Assembly: GCA_001600875.1 (NCBI GenBank)
Contig: BCLD01000010.1
Coordinates: 467,310 to 531,309 of the forward strand
DNA from: Solicoccozyma terricola
Lineage: Eukaryota > Basidiomycota > Tremellomycetes > Filobasidiales > Piskurozymaceae
Direction: 5' to 3'
DNA: 64,000 bases
Positions 22,514-34,072 of the stretch are shown one piece after another (position 1 is the stretch's first letter; each line of letters starts with the position of its first letter). Both the position numbers and the translations under genes were made by a program. Under the pieces are notes generated by a model, which saw only the letters and a program-made list of their open reading frames with translations, ran no database searches and was not told where the DNA came from.

Positions 22514-25299
22514 ATGGCTTCCCTACATAACAGCAACTACCCGAAACCGAACTTCAATGAGTCCCAGATCAAGGTCATCGAAGCGCTCTGTAATGCCTGT
22601 TTCAGATCGCATGCGAATGGCGAAGCGGACGCTATCCTCGCAAGGTTGCCGCAGGATCGAGAGGAATGGCAGACTGAGGCTGGTGAGTTGGGAGACTTGG
22701 CCAGAGTGTTTCGTCCCTTGTCACACATTCTCAGTCTCTGTATTCCCCCTCACTCTAGCCACCAAAATCATGGGCATGTCATTCACCGATTTTCCCAACG
22801 CAACGGATGAGCTCATCGGGCTGATGGGAAGAGCTCTATCTCCCACGGTCATCGCTGAGCTATCTCTCGCTCTCACATTGCTATCAACGACCGCAGGAAC
22901 GTGGACGCTCGCGTACGGATGGGCCAGACCATTCTATGATATCCCGCTATTGGATCGAGAGCAGATCTTGCAGAGGTGGCTCACTAGCAGGGTGGACACT
23001 CGTCGCAAGATCGTGAGGGCTTTTGCGGGTGAGTTTGCTGGTTAGGATGAGATCCACTCTGCGCTGTCCATCTTCACTAATCACGCCCTCTCACAAAGTC
23101 CTCGCACTTTACGTCGTCTACGCATACTATGATACCGCGGCCGACGCGACAGGCTATCCGTCGCCATCCCGACGTCCCCTCTACAAACCTCTTCAAGCAC
23201 CATCCTTCGTCTATACCTTCCTCCAGCCCGAAGCGGAGATCATTCAGACTGAGGTCCTCATCATCGGGAGCGGAGCTGGCGGCGGTGTCGTTGCGTCGGT
23301 GATCTCAAGGGGTGGAGATGTCGATGCTCTGGCTACCACCGATAAGGGATTACCTGCAGACGGTGGATCACACAACGATGACAAGCAGCCGATGAAGCAA
23401 GGCTTGCAGTGTCTTGTTGTGGAAAAAGGGATTTACGCTCCGACTGGAGAAAAGTCCCGATCTCAAAAAGAAGGGTTTCAAGAGTTGTATCAGAGTGGTG
23501 GTGTGATGTGTTCCGAGAGTGGCTCCATCAGTGTTTTGGCAGGGTCCGTTTTTGGCGGAGGTACCACCATCAACTGGTCGGGTAGTCTGCGGACCCAGCA
23601 TTTCGTCCGTGAAGCGTGGGCAAAGCAGTACGGATTGACGCATTTCCTATCGGATGACTTTGCAAGGTCGTTGGATGCTGTGAGTGTCGTGAGGGCAGAA
23701 ATGGTACACACACTGATTCCCGTACACTGTTGAACAGGTCTGCGAAAGGATGGGTGTCTCAAGCAAACACATCAAGCAGAATGAAGCGAACGCGAGGCTG
23801 ATAAAAGGATCGGAAAAGCTGGGGTACCATGTTGATGCTATACCTGTGAGAGTTCACGAATGATTGCCTGCCTCCCTCTCCCCCCCCCCCCCCCCNNTTC
23901 TTCAGGCTGACGACCGGGTGGCGTTTCACAGCAAAACACCTCGGGAAACCAACATGCGTGTGGCTTCTGCACGTTCGGCTGTAAGTTTATGACGAGACGT
24001 CTAAAACAACAATCTACTGACATCCGCGCCACGTCCCGTTCAGGCCCATACGGGGAGAAACAAGGCAGTGTGGAAACATTCATGAAAGACGCTGCGGCGA
24101 CTGGTCGCACGGAATTTCTCCAACAAACCGAAGTTACTCGCCTGCTGTTCGCTTCCGAAGATGACGTTAACCCCACCGTTACCGCATCAAACATCGAATC
24201 GTACACCTATAGCCCGCTACGCACGAAATGCATCGGCGCAGAGCTAATCATCGGCGACGGCACGAAACGAATCGCACTTGCTAGTAAAGCCGTCGTCGTC
24301 TCCGGTGGAAGCATCAACTCGCCAGCTATCCTCCTCCGAAGTGGATTAAAGAACCCTAATATTGGAAAAAACCTACACCTTCACCCCGTCTCGTTTGTGT
24401 CTGGATATTTCAAGGAGAAGATCAACCCATGGGACGGGGCGATCATGCGGTGTCCAACGTGTGTGAGAATCGAGAAGGTTCTCATTTCGGTGCGAAATTG
24501 GAGGTATGCTCGGCGTTCCCAGGGGGTCAGGCATCTTTGAATCAGCGCTGGGAGTCTAGTGCCGATCACAAGGGGGTGAGTTGGGTGTTGGGATGGTGGC
24601 TGGATCTTTTTGACTGACGCTATCCACCTACAGGGCATGTTGGAACACAATCACAAATTCACAATGATTTCGTTGACGAGGGATAGAGACGGTGGTTCCA
24701 TCGTCATCGATGCACAGGGTCGTCCTCGTATCAACTACGATATCTCGCCGTTCGATGCCGCTTCCTGCTTGAAGGGCGTCCTTGCAGCGTGTGAGGTCAT
24801 GCTTGCAGCTGGAGCCAAGCGCATTGCCACTACGCAGGCTGGGGTCCCAAAGTATACGGTTCCCGACGATCACAAGGGTCTCATTGATCCGAGGTGGATC
24901 AAGTGGACAAAACAAGTCGAGGTGGCGGGCGTGCATTGTGGGTGGACAGGGATGGCAAGTGCACATCAAATGGGAAGGTCAGTCGGCCGTCCGGGGATGT
25001 TGATTGAGGACGGCGATCGGACGGCTAATCTGTGTATTTGGCTGTCTTAGTTGCGCTATGGGTACTACGCCGAAATCCAGCGTGATCGACCCTCGTGGTC
25101 GGGTATGGGGTACAACGTCCCTTTACGTTGCTGATGCGGTGCGTAGTGAATACATGTGTTCGTTGAGACCCCTCCGCCTCATCCTTCCACGCTCTCACAG
25201 TCTACATTCCCCACGGCTTCGGGTGTCAACCCGATGGTCACCACGATGGCAGTCAGCCATTCTATAGCGACGTTCATTCTGCAGGACCTTCAAGGGTGA
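22514..25299 (+). CDS. Long-chain fatty alcohol oxidase (GMC oxidoreductase, FAO)
   Basis: Flavoprotein oxidising long-chain alcohols to aldehydes, in the omega-oxidation/fatty-alcohol route, usually peroxisome- or membrane-associated. The N-terminal FAO extension (ESQIKVIEALCNACF) precedes the FAD dinucleotide motif TEVLIIGSGAGGGVVASVIS. Next are VVEKGIYAP and the FAO signature GSVFGGGTTINWSGSLRT. The middle domain has VVVSGGSINSPAILLRSGL (GMC signature 2), and the end gives GTTPKSSVIDPRGRVWGT, LYVADA, TFPTASGVNPMVTTMAVSH and a final helix to LQDLQG. The stop is at 25297-25299. At least eight introns; the one ending near 23905 contains C15 followed by two undetermined bases and ttcttcag. All catalytic landmarks appear intact. 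FAO enzymes are near 700 residues, which fits. Confidence 0.92.
23882..23897. repeat. Poly-C with NN in FAO intron
   Basis: C tract ending in two N bases eight nucleotides before the AG acceptor. The tract length is unresolved in the assembly. Confidence 0.9.
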
Positions 25300-25702
25300 T
25301 CGAGGTCCTATCTCTTTCCATAATTCTTGTATGTACTTTCGTGTAATACCAGTGTCCGGTGGATGGTTTATGGTTGTGTGAATTCGCCACCCGAATTCTC
25401 TCAACGAGAAGCAGCTGCCTATCGATGCTTTTGACGCTGCAGCTGTTGTTGTTTTTCTTCATCATCATTAATAGCAGGTTTCGCGTTGGCTCGTAGGGTC
25501 CACCAGCCTCTCGGCCCGCCCACATGCTCATCCTCTTTGGGGAGAACTACCTTTTTCTTTGGCGATTTATATGTCTCTTGTGCCAAATTCTGCTCTGTCG
25601 GTCAGCGGTGGACACGTCACCACGGTTGCACGGAGGAGAGGCCAGCTTTCTTTGGCCGCAAGTTCACTTCAACATATCTTCGCATACAACTTCAGCACCA
25701 TC
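25300..25702. other. Intergenic, nothing recognised
   Basis: About 400 bp between tandem genes. Short open frames lack any recognisable domain. Confidence 0.5.
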
Positions 25703-26806
25703 ATGGTAAACCATCCTCTCCTAGGCATTCCACGAGACCCCTCCCGCTGACCCTCTTCATCCCATTCCCGCGCAGTTCAAAGACCCACTAGATCCACTTC
25801 GCGTTCCGGCACCACGGCATGAATACTACTCGGACGATGAAGACGAAGCGGTAGCCACCGAGATCAAGGACTCTGCGCCTACTTCCGCCGACTTGTCCGT
25901 TGTATGGGAATCCACAGAGCCTTCTACCTCTTCTGCACCCCTGCAAGTCCTGATCTCCGTCGGAGCCGTCACCCGGCCGCTCGAGCATGGTCTTGACCCA
26001 CTTAGATCAACGAGGAAAGGGAAGATGGTCGTGCGTAGAGCAGAAGACGAGACTGTGGTACTCACTTTGGAAGAAATGGCAGGGAAGGAGTCGAGATGGA
26101 TGCTGGCTAGCACAATCGGGCACTTACCAGCGGACTGGCAACATCCTATCGCGATCAAACTACACGACGCGTGTCGTTCTCTTGCGTCTACTGTCGAGTG
26201 AGGAGATACAGATATGACCAAGTGGTATCCGCTAACGACTGCCCCGCTTTCTAACAGAGTCACGATTCTAGACTCCTACATTCCACAAACATTTATACAC
26301 ACTACCTCGACACCATACCTTCCTAATCCACCGATCCGATTCCTGCGTTGCGGTCATGATACCCCACTCTCACCAACCAATCAACTAGCGAGCTATCCTT
26401 CACCGAATTACATCACAGGATTAGGAGCTGCGTTGATCAATGCTGTGAGTTCTGGCTCCCGTTTCCTCGGGGAGATGACAACGTAAATTTACGGTTTCGG
26501 AACCCTAACGACGGGCGCTTGGCTTTTAAAAAGGCTTCTCATCCATCATCACCATCAACACCCACAACGCTACTCCTCCTCCCAACCCCACTCCACCCAT
26601 CTCAAATCCCTTCCGCCCTCTCCTCATTCCCCGCAGTATCCACCGCTCTACAACAAGTTTGGAAAGTAACCGGGAAGAAGGAATGGGATGATGAACAACC
26701 GTTGATGGAAGAGAGCGGTGGTAGAGTCGATCATCATGCTATATCGAAAAGGAAGGGTGGGAAAGTTGAGTTGGCTGAGATTGGAGAAGGTGGGATGTAT
26801 ATCTGA
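25703..26806 (+). CDS. Small conserved-looking protein, possibly a proteasome-assembly-chaperone-like protein
   Basis: Not firmly recognised. The best gene model starts with an exon containing only the ATG (25703-25705), followed by an intron gtaaac...cgcag (25706-25775), then FKDPLDPLRVPAPRHEYYSD and an acidic linker. Exon 2 carries VVWESTEP and WMLASTIGHLPADWQHPIA. After a short intron comes VTILDSYIPQTFIHTTSTPY and NYITGLGAALINA, and the last exon gives TPTTLLLLPTPLHPSQIP and a charged tail ending MYI. Exon phases are consistent. The pattern of a hydrophobic strand plus the NYITGLGAALI motif is reminiscent of proteasome assembly chaperone 1 (PSMG1/Pba1), but this is a weak resemblance. Soluble, no signal peptide or membrane helix. 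Confidence 0.55.
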
Positions 26807-26819
26807 TGCGGGAAGAGAA

Positions 26820-26834
26820 GGGGGGGGGGGGGGG
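26820..26834. repeat. G15 homopolymer, intergenic
   Basis: Lies between the convergent stops at 26806 and 26962, just beyond the end of the small protein. Confidence 0.9.
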
Positions 26835-26961
26835 AGATCGGTAGAGGGTAGTCGTCTATAATCATACTATGAGGTTTTCCTCGATGTTAGGTTTGGCCAG
26901 CTAGCTACCCAGATTACAACGGATCGTGAACAGTCTCATCCAAATTTCACAAACCCAAAAT

Positions 26962-28134
26962 TCACACAGGCAGCAAATACTTCCTGAACCACTCGGTCGT
27001 CATCTCTCCCGACTCGAGAAATGCCTTTCGAACCGGTTCGTATTCAAGAGCAGGTCTCGCTGCGAATCCATGTACGGTATCTAAATGCATGCGAGACCCG
27101 TTCCAATCAACAAACAAAACCAATTAAACCGCCCGGATACGCCCCCACAAAACTTAAAACTTACACTCAAACAATTTCATCTCGTAATCAATCCCAAATT
27201 CCTCTTTATTCGCTTTCAAATAACCCTCTACCTTGTTCCTATTTTCATCAGCGAATGAAAAATCTTCTTCTGCACATATCCAAGCGGTGGGGATCCGACA
27301 TTGTTTGATATTATCAAAATCGGCGAAACCAGGGTGAGCGATGACGGCTGCGTCCATGAGAGGTTGAACGACGCTGATGTGGTTTACATCCAATGCGTAT
27401 TTGGGTGGTAAAGCCAGAGGAGAACCAAGGAGATTGACGACTTGTTGTCCTCCAAAGCAGTATCCAGCAGCTCCAACTTTTCCATAACCTTCTAGTCTCA
27501 CTGCTTTCAAAAATTCTTCACATCTGGGGCCTACCACTGATCCTCGGATTTGTAGCATCTTTGGTAGATGTGGTAACAAACCGATAGCTCCCCATAATTT
27601 ACTAAGAATACCCTTCTTTGTCGGTCCATTCGGATCGGTATCTCTTTTTGCAGGGATAGGATTGACTAGTGATTCCAATGCATTCTCTGGAACAGGTGAG
27701 CCTGGAATCACGTCAGGAACAAAGACGTCGATTTGAATACCTGGAGATATCGTTGATAGTTGTGCACATAGGGTATCGGCGATGATCATTGGATTCGGAA
27801 CACCTAATCCAAAGATGTCATAGAAGATGACGATCGCGATCTTGGATGGAGTTCCGGTCGTGGTGGTTGTGGAGGTGGAGGTGGAGGTGGCTACGGATGA
27901 TGATTTTTTATAATATGGGATCTTGAAATTTCCAGTTGGCTCGGTAATCATGTCTCCTGTGGGTGTTCCAGGAAGTCTGCATAAGGATATCCGCGGGGGG
28001 GGGGGGGGGGGGGTATGCGTTGGATCAAATTGGCTGATTGTTGAAGGACTTTGAGGAATAGAGCGAAAACGGGGTACTCACCGGCTTCCCTTGAGACAGC
28101 ATTCGCCGAAAGTGAAGAATGGCTGGGAGGACAT
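26962..28134 (-). CDS. Dienelactone hydrolase family protein
   Basis: Cytosolic alpha/beta hydrolase. Exon 1 (start 28134) encodes MSSQPFFTFGECCLKGS, the usual fungal opening, with the intron removed before LPGTPTGDMITEP. Exon 2 has the central beta-strand AIVIFYDIFGLG, the nucleophile elbow GAAGYCFGGQQ with cysteine as nucleophile, VIAHPGFADF, and the acid region AEEDFSFAD. The last exon (about 26962-27074) gives VHGFAARPALEY, supplying the catalytic histidine, and ends WFRKYLLPV. The Cys-Asp-His triad is therefore complete. A Ser/Thr repeat (TSTSTSTTTTTGT) in the N-terminal part is unusual and simple-sequence derived. The first intron contains C19 on the sense strand (27995-28013, G on plus). 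The substrate is unknown; relatives act on lactones and esters. Length is near 290 residues, normal for the family. Confidence 0.9.
27995..28013. repeat. G19 homopolymer (C on sense strand) in DLH intron
   Basis: Ends about 17 nt before the acceptor of the first dienelactone hydrolase intron. Confidence 0.95.
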
Positions 28135-28255
28135 GATTGATAACCGGGGAAGCAGATGATGGGGTGTGTAGAGATGGGGTTAGAGGAGAGCCAACAAAGA
28201 TGGATAACGACAATGGTCGTCGTTGGATCGTTGCAGCCGGCGGGTTGTTGTTGAT

Positions 28256-28261
28256 CACGTG
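28256..28261. promoter_or_regulatory. CACGTG E-box
   Basis: About 120 bp upstream of the dienelactone hydrolase start, within gatcacgtgtgg. Function inferred. Confidence 0.35.
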
Positions 28262-29785
28262 TGGCGTTGATTATATAATTATCCGAGTATGACGCGTTAA
28301 AGGAGCCCCGCCCCGCACAGTACCAGGATGGATGGCGACACATCGAAACATTGCTGAGAGGTGGACGGACAAGCTCGTTCAAATGGCGGTACTTCCTGTT
28401 GCCACTTCTAACCTACCGCAGATTTCAATACTTGCTTTTCATATGACCGCAATGCGCAGAGATATCCACAGGCACATTTTCCACCTCCGTTCTATGTGTA
28501 ACGTCTAAGCTCGATACCTAGTTTTCTGCGGTCCAAGACGGTGACGTTCACAGACACCCTTTCCCGTAAAGTCTTACGACCTTGAGATTTGCGCTAACTG
28601 ACGTCGAACCGCGTCACAGACCGATATTAACCTGCCATTGCTCAGCAGATCAACCCCCCGGGGGGTGGGGGGTCATTTGCGAGCATGTCAACGACTGAAT
28701 ACAACCTTGTCCGGACCATCAGTTCTCTCTTCTTAACACGACCTTTATTCTAGTGTTTTTCCCAGGAAAGTCTCAAACGCCCACCCGGGCCCCAACTTAC
28801 CCCGCCTTACAACGAACGGGTCGCCAAATCCCTGGGGCAAGGGAGACGAGACGTTGGGATTTCATCCCGACAGGGGAAGGGGGTGGTTATTCTTCTCTCG
28901 TCCCAAGGATATCGGGAGCGAAACCCATCTCTTCACAGGTAGATAGGTACACAGAACCGCTGGCTGTGATGGGTAAATTGGTACTACTCAATCGCCGGCG
29001 GAGGATAGTACAATGTAGTACATGATTATTTATAATCATTGTAAGCTGATCGATTCAAACAGAACCGTCGAGAGGAAAAAGAGGGGAGAGGGGGGGGAGG
29101 GGGGGGNGGGGGGGGGAAGGGTGGTGGTGTTACTTTTGCGTTCTGCACCTTAATCAATTACGAAAGCCCTTTGTATAAGAAAATGAAATGTTGCCGCGAA
29201 AAAGCGGAAAAGATCTCACAAGGATCATCTGGTTAGATGTCATTGAAGCGGTTTTTTTTTTTTTTTTTTTGTTTTTTTTTTTTTCTGTTTCCTTTTGCGT
29301 TTCCATATGGATCATCATCTCCCCCCCCCCATACAATGATTCCGTGTGGGTGCTTACGTGTTTATCAATCAAAGTGCTGTCGTGGATGGGTGGGGTGGGT
29401 GGGGTAGGGTGGGTTCCGCTGGGTTGGAAGCTTGTGCGCCAGGCGGCCCCCTGAGTTATTCATTTCGGGGACTGGGTCCAGAGGGGATAGTTCCATCTAT
29501 GCCCTAAATTCCCTTTCCTAAAGAAATAATTCCGACAAATGATCTGCAGGACGTCTTAAAAGCTGAGAAGGTGGGAGGGGGAGTGGGGGGAGGGGAAGGG
29601 GGCCACGCCACCAATTTTGAAAAGGGAAAAAACAACAAAAAAACGTCGAATTCATTCCCTAAATCCCCAAGCCCCCAAGCCCCCAAGACCTAAATGATCC
29701 AACTAGTACTAAAAAAGGGAGCTTGTACTTGTAGATTGTACTTGTACGTTGTACTTGATACTTTTGGAACCCAAAAAAAAACGAC

Positions 29786-29815
29786 TATGGCACCATGGCA
29801 CCATGGCACCAAGGC
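29786..29815. repeat. Tandem repeat of ATGGCACC
   Basis: Three exact 8-bp units plus a degenerate fourth (aaggcac). Confidence 0.8.
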
Positions 29816-30386
29816 ACTTGGGGGGAAAAGAAACCGGCTGACATAAGATTTCGGATCCCACCCAACGCTTTGGGTACCCCCAACCCAAAACGGGCCCGCC
29901 CGTTGTACGATCGGATATATCGGTGTGCCTTTGCGGGCTTTTTATTTTTTTGGGTAATGTACTCGACGATCAGAACGACCGGGGGGTTTTGTGTACTTGG
30001 CTTTCGAGTGTGAAGAGGGAAAAAAGAGGGCGGGAGGAGGGGAGGGGGAATGGGATTTGGCTGACTCACGCCACCCTAATCCTTCAACGAAAGACGACTT
30101 AGAGGGAATGAAACCCAATTCCAGAATAGCCCGAATAGCCCCCCCCCCCCCCTCCCCAACCCCCGGGCGGGTTTACGATCGTCAGCGGCTACAGGCTGCG
30201 GCTCATGTCCTGATCATCCCGCCATCGTCCGCGTGTCAACACGCGGCCCTTGACTGTGTATATCCATATCCATATACACCTGACCCCCCCAGCCTTATCC
30301 AGTTACATTTAGGTTTTTCAAGGTACTCCTTTTTCACTTTCCACCCGCAAAGCCGACGACCGATTCAACCTCCCCCACCCCCCGTG

Positions 30387-30412
30387 TCTCTCTCTCTCTC
30401 TCTCTCTCTCTC
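30387..30412. repeat. (TC)n dinucleotide microsatellite
   Basis: About 13 TC units in the gene-poor region. Confidence 0.9.
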
Positions 30413-30984
30413 GAGATTCCCACGCTGTGAACGTAACGAATACGCCCTGATCCGTTTCGGACAACTCGTGTGGAAAAAAGGCGAAACAGATTTTGAAAAA
30501 AAAAAAACCCCCAGGGGTCGCGGCAATCTCTTCTCCGTTAGCTCCTACACACGGAGGCGAAGGGATTTTTGAACCGACGGGCTCGTGTCTTTTTTTTTGT
30601 TTTTTCTTTTTTCCCTCTTTTTCTTTTTGGAGGCGGTCGGATGCAGGTTTTCTTGGGGGCAAAAAAGGTTTGTGTGTGTATGTGACGGGGTGGAATGGGG
30701 GTGATCGGAGGGGGGAGCGGTTACGATGTACACTGGAATAGAATAGCCCGTAGCCCGTCGGGATGGCGTGTATGGTGACGGGGGATAACTGGAATTTGAG
30801 CCAACCGCCCTCGTCTGCTGCCGTTGGTGGTGTGGTGTGGTGTGGGGTGGGGTGGTGTGGGTGTGCACTGATGGGCAGGCATTCGGCACAAAAAACAAGC
30901 CATCGCATCATGGACTCCCCCCCTCCCCAGCCCCCTACCCCCCAGCCACAGTCCAAGCCCGGAATGTAATAAGGTCCTTGAGAT

Positions 30985-31010
30985 CCCCCCCCCCCCCCCC
31001 CCCCCCCCCC
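30985..31010. repeat. C26 homopolymer
   Basis: Plus-strand C run 530 bp upstream of the plus-strand gene at 31538. It could lie in a 5' leader intron. Confidence 0.95.
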
Positions 31011-31537
31011 GAACCCCCCCAAAACGATTCCAATTGGCCCGGGCCCAACTCATCGTTGGTGCTCAAGTGCGAGACAAGAGAGAGAAAGAGACAAGAGATG
31101 AAAGAGAAGACTCCGGTGGGGGGGAGGGGAGATGTACGGGGTGGAGTAACGACATTCGGATCATTTCCCATACATACCTGGCCGTTTTCACCGTTTGGTC
31201 ACGACCAAAAAAGAACTCATTCCAACCCCCCCGACCCCCCGACCGCTACTGCCCTGCCCATCCCCCCGCAAAGGCAGCAACCGTAGGCCACCATTGGTGT
31301 TGGTGGGTGTGTTTGTCCGATAGCAACGTGCAACTAGTAGCAGCACGGATCCCCCCCGTTCTCTGGTATTGTGTGAGGTGAGGTTTCCGATCCATTCAGG
31401 GATCGTCGATCGTTGGAGTTATTGCTTGGAAGAGGTTGGACGGAGGTTGTTGAAGAGACCGACGACGGAGGACGGACGACGACAACGGACGACGGAGGAC
31501 TCAACGCAACGCCAACCCACCCCACCCCACCCCAACC

Positions 31538-33770
31538 ATGACATCCAATATACCAACAGGACCATCGTGGTACGGTGAAGAGACTCATCCATTTCATTAT
31601 CACCATGATCCATCAACATATCCATCTCACCATTCATCTCGACTTCCGATCCCCGTCGTCACCGCACCATCTTCATCTTCATCTTCATCTCTGAATAGCC
31701 ATCATCAAGATGATACACATGATTTGCACGATCCGCACGATCTACAACAACACCAACAACACCAACAACAACAACAACATCAACAACATCAACACCAACA
31801 TCAACACCCTTCTTCTTCAATCGATCAATTATTACCATCGCAACAACATCTTCAAACAGATCATATAACTGCAACATCCACATCAACACCACCATCTCAA
31901 CGTATTAAGCGACAAGTAGGAAGACCAAGGATAGAAACAAACAAGGTACCAGCTGAGATTACAGATAAACTTGAACGGACAAGAGCGTTGGGGAGAGAAA
32001 GACAGAGGAGGAAAAGAGAGAGGGATAGACAATCAGCGTTGCATAGTCCATTGATTGGTGGTGCTGCTGGTGGTGCTGGTGGGTATGGGAGTTCGAATGG
32101 GACACCGAGTTTGAAGCAGCAGCATGGGGCCCATGGCGGTCATGTGGGTCATATTCTTTCGATATCTCATCGTACGCCATCTTCTCGTCACTGACATCTC
32201 ATCTCTCCCCCCTCCCCCCNCCCGCCTCCCCCCACAGTACACTCGTCGAGCCGACGGTGGAGACTCACCGAAACATCATATTCGACCTATTCTCGGTTCA
32301 GGTTATCATGAATCTCCATCCTCATCTTCCCTCTCGTTTGAACCACTAAACCTCACATCGACAACCACCACCACCACCACCTCCGCTTACCTCGATAGTA
32401 CAAATAACAATACCTCCCCTAATCAATTGAAAGGTCCATCACCTGCTTTCGATCAATCTTATCGTCCACAATCTCAAACTCAATTATACCATCATCATCA
32501 TCACCACTATCAAGTCTCACCATCTCGTACTGCAATGTCAACACCATCGATGGATATACCACCACAACGTATTCTACCAGATCATCTCATGTCTTCTCCA
32601 CCTTCTCATCTAGGTTCATTCTTCGCTTCAAATGTTATTCAAGCGTTACATGCATCACCGGATCTTAGAGATAATACATTGAGAGGTTTAGCAATGTCGG
32701 AATCGGATCTTGATTTGATGAGGGATGAAATTGCAGCTGCGTATGATAGGTTTAGAATGACGACGATGAGATTGAGTGGGACGAATAATCGTGGTGGTGG
32801 TGGTGGTGGTGGTGGAATGTACGACGATGGAGGCGGCGGCGCCGGCGGCGGTGTTGGTGGTGGTGGGATGGGGTATAACATTGGTCCGACAACGACAACG
32901 ACGTCATCTTCATCAAACGGAGGGGATGTTTTCCCACGATCAGCGCCGGCGAGTCTTATGAGGGGTGATTCGTGGGTTCCTGGTGGAATACCATCATCTT
33001 CACCACGTCATGAAAGAGTTGGTGGTGGTGGTGGTGGTGGTGGTGGTTCATCAAGACTTGAACATATCGTCGTCGTTGGAGGTGGTGGGAACGGAAACGG
33101 GAACGGGAACGGGAATGGGAATGGAAATGGTTCGACTGGATTCGATCGATCACTTTCCAACATGGAACCAAAAATCATATCAAGTTCACATCCTTCACAC
33201 CTACATCCTCAACCTACCCATACACACCCACATCATTCTCACGAAAATCGTATGACAGGACTTAATTTACATTTTGGAAATCGTGGTCAATCTCCTCCTC
33301 CTACATCGTCAATGTTACCACCATCTGCTGGTGGTGGTCACCCGGATTACCGGTATCATTCTTCGCAGCGGGATAATTACAAATTACCTCCAGATGGTGA
33401 ATACGATGCATCAGGAGGAGGAGGTGGCGGCGGCGGCGGCGGGGGCGCAGTGATAGCCACGGTCGAAGCGAGTCCAATGATGCAACCCGATCAACAAACA
33501 CCAGGTTCAATATTACGTCCAATTCGATCCTTACCTGGAGGTGGTGGAGATTCATCACCGTATCAAGATCGCGTTGGTGGTGGTGGTGGTGGTGGTGCGG
33601 GTATGTCATCGACGTCGACGTCGGGGTACGTACCTGATCAAAACCCTCTCCCGATGGCTTACAACTCGTTGCATATTGGAGGACATCATGCATTGCATGG
33701 CGGGGACGTTTATCATCACTCGACAGCAGGGTATTCACAAGGACAGTATATGTCGTCGCATGGGCAGTGA
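31538..33770 (+). CDS. Large low-complexity protein with AT-hook-like basic region (putative nuclear regulator)
   Basis: Not recognised as a named family. Two exons, 31538-32143 and 32238-33770 (donor GTGGGT, phase 0), give 712 residues. The N-terminal part is rich in His, Gln and Ser. Around residues 120-165 is the only ordered-looking segment: IKRQVGRPRIETNKVPAEI, with an AT-hook-like GRP core, followed by the strongly basic LERTRALGRERQRRKRERDR. The remainder is Gly, Ser, His and Pro low complexity with runs of Gly (GGGGGGGG, several) and a repeated Gly-Asn stretch from a GGGAAC hexanucleotide repeat. A possible helix lies near SHLGSFFASNVIQALHASPD. Composition and basic region suggest a nuclear DNA-binding protein; this is inference. 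The intron is a C-tract up to the acceptor and contains one N. Confidence 0.65.
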
Positions 33771-33920
33771 GGGGGGGGCGGGGGAGGGATGGACCGTGGT
33801 GTTCTAACTACACCAAAAAAAGACTGTTGTGGTTACTCGAATCCAAAAGAGAGGATTACTGTATATGGTGTTTATATGTTTGGATAAGTGATCGTCGTCG
33901 TTGTAGGGAGGGAAGTGAAG

Positions 33921-33960
33921 TAGACGTGGATGGATGGATGTAGACGTGGATGGATGGATG
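33921..33960. repeat. Exact tandem duplication of a 20-bp unit
   Basis: tagacgtggatggatggatg occurs twice back to back in the 3' flank of the low-complexity gene; the unit itself contains GGAT repeats. Confidence 0.95.
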
Positions 33961-34072
33961 TATCGCATTTAATTCAGAACGGGATGAGACGCGTCGTAGA
34001 GCGAGAGAGGGAGCATCGCATCGTCCCATCATCAGTCCCATAACCATCCCCATCCTCTCGCAACATCCAGTC

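Larger units (their letters stand above)
28135..31537. other. 3.4-kb gene-poor region rich in simple repeats
   Basis: No frame here has codon structure or a recognisable domain. It holds ccccccgggggg near 28656, a G-rich run with one N (about 29088-29118), T tracts (about 29251-29284), GGGTGGGGTGGG-type runs near 29390, repeated gtactt units (29725-29762), ATGGCACC units (29786-29815), several C tracts (near 30141, and 30985-31010), a TC dinucleotide run (30387-30412) and GGTGT runs near 30826-30860. It lies between the divergent dienelactone hydrolase and low-complexity regulator genes and probably serves as the latter's promoter and 5' leader. An unannotated non-coding RNA cannot be excluded. 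Confidence 0.6.

Noticed and set aside
30318..31022. 234-residue minus-strand frame rich in Gly and Lys
   Set aside because: Low-complexity shadow of poly-C and GGTGT repeats.
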